From Eubacteriaceae bacterium (GTDB lineage Bacteria; Bacillota_A; Clostridia; Eubacteriales; Anaerofustaceae), in assembly GCA_031280495.1 (NCBI GenBank), contig JAITGT010000088.1, forward strand, positions 1-15,773: a stretch of 15,773 nt of DNA, read 5' to 3'. A program made the position numbers and the translations under genes. Each line of letters begins with the position of its first letter. The stretch's first letter is position 1. This document shows, piece by piece, positions 15,637 through 15,773 of the stretch. The notes below the pieces were generated by a model. It searched no databases. It had not been told where the DNA came from and saw only the letters and a program-made list of their open reading frames with translations.

Positions 15637-15773
15637 ATGGCAACATACAAAAAAGGCATCGAGACAAAAGAGAGAATATTTCAGTCAGCAAAGAAGATGT
15701 TCTATGAGTATGGATATAAATCTGCTACGATAGAAAAAATTGCCGAAGAAGCCAAAGTTCCGATTGGGCTTGT
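15637..15773 (+). CDS. TetR/AcrR-family transcriptional regulator (3' partial)
   Basis: Only the first 45 codons are in the window. They form the start of a TetR-type DNA-binding domain: ERIFQSAKKMFYEYGYKSAT followed by IEKIAEEAKVPIGLV, matching helices 1-3 with the helix-turn-helix beginning near residue 30. AGGAAG lies 5 bases before the ATG. The ligand-binding part is beyond the edge, so the effector and targets are unknown. It has its own promoter and may regulate itself, the genes beyond it, or the operon upstream. Confidence 0.88.
   Translation, partial: MATYKKGIETKERIFQSAKKMFYEYGYKSATIEKIAEEAKVPIGL

Noticed and set aside
1..15773. Search for mobile elements, CRISPR, tRNA and rRNA
   Set aside because: I saw no transposase, direct-repeat array, terminal inverted repeats flanking genes, or tRNA-like sequence.

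Overview
The window looks like the chromosome of an anaerobic, spore-forming Firmicute of the class Clostridia with roughly half GC. The evidence is a spoIID-spoIIQ sporulation pair, a ferredoxin-dependent indolepyruvate oxidoreductase (iorAB), PlsY-type phospholipid synthesis, strong GGAGG-type ribosome binding sites and a consensus sigma-A promoter. Coding density is high. I see no transposase, integrase, CRISPR array, tRNA or rRNA.

Layout. (1) Positions 2-1429, plus strand: the 3' part of a CapD/FlaA1-type nucleotide-sugar dehydratase. (2) 1568-3341, plus: a degenerate spoIID followed by a clostridial-type spoIIQ with an intact metal site; a perfect 20-bp inverted repeat follows. (3) 6669-3540, minus: a compact operon iorA-iorB-yebC. 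(4) 6670-7054: a 385-bp divergent intergenic region with an extended -10 promoter motif. (5) 7055-15499, plus: eight tightly packed genes, mostly overlapping or a few bases apart: plsY, rarA, an ABC permease, an ABC ATPase with an extra C-terminal domain, a divergent gpsA, a small four-helix membrane protein, a MoxR-type AAA+ ATPase and a NorD-like VWA protein. (6) 15578 onward: a clear promoter and the first 45 codons of a TetR-type regulator.

How the genes may work together. GpsA makes sn-glycerol-3-phosphate and PlsY acylates it, so the ends of the first five genes of the long operon are linked by phospholipid synthesis. The ABC pair is of the FecCD/BtuCD class and would import a corrinoid, haem or ferric chelate; its binding protein is not here. 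The MoxR/VWA pair resembles NorQ/NorD and CbbQ/CbbO, which remodel or activate a client metalloenzyme, but no known client is encoded nearby. SpoIID and SpoIIQ act in engulfment and in the mother cell-forespore channel.

The points most worth a second look are the MoxR/VWA pair with its neighbouring membrane protein and no visible client, the SpoIID homologue that seems to lack its catalytic glutamate, and the ABC ATPase fused to a CGGGSGE-containing domain. None of these proves a new system. Start codons were chosen from ribosome binding sites and family N-termini, and those of iorA, plsY and the VWA gene remain uncertain.
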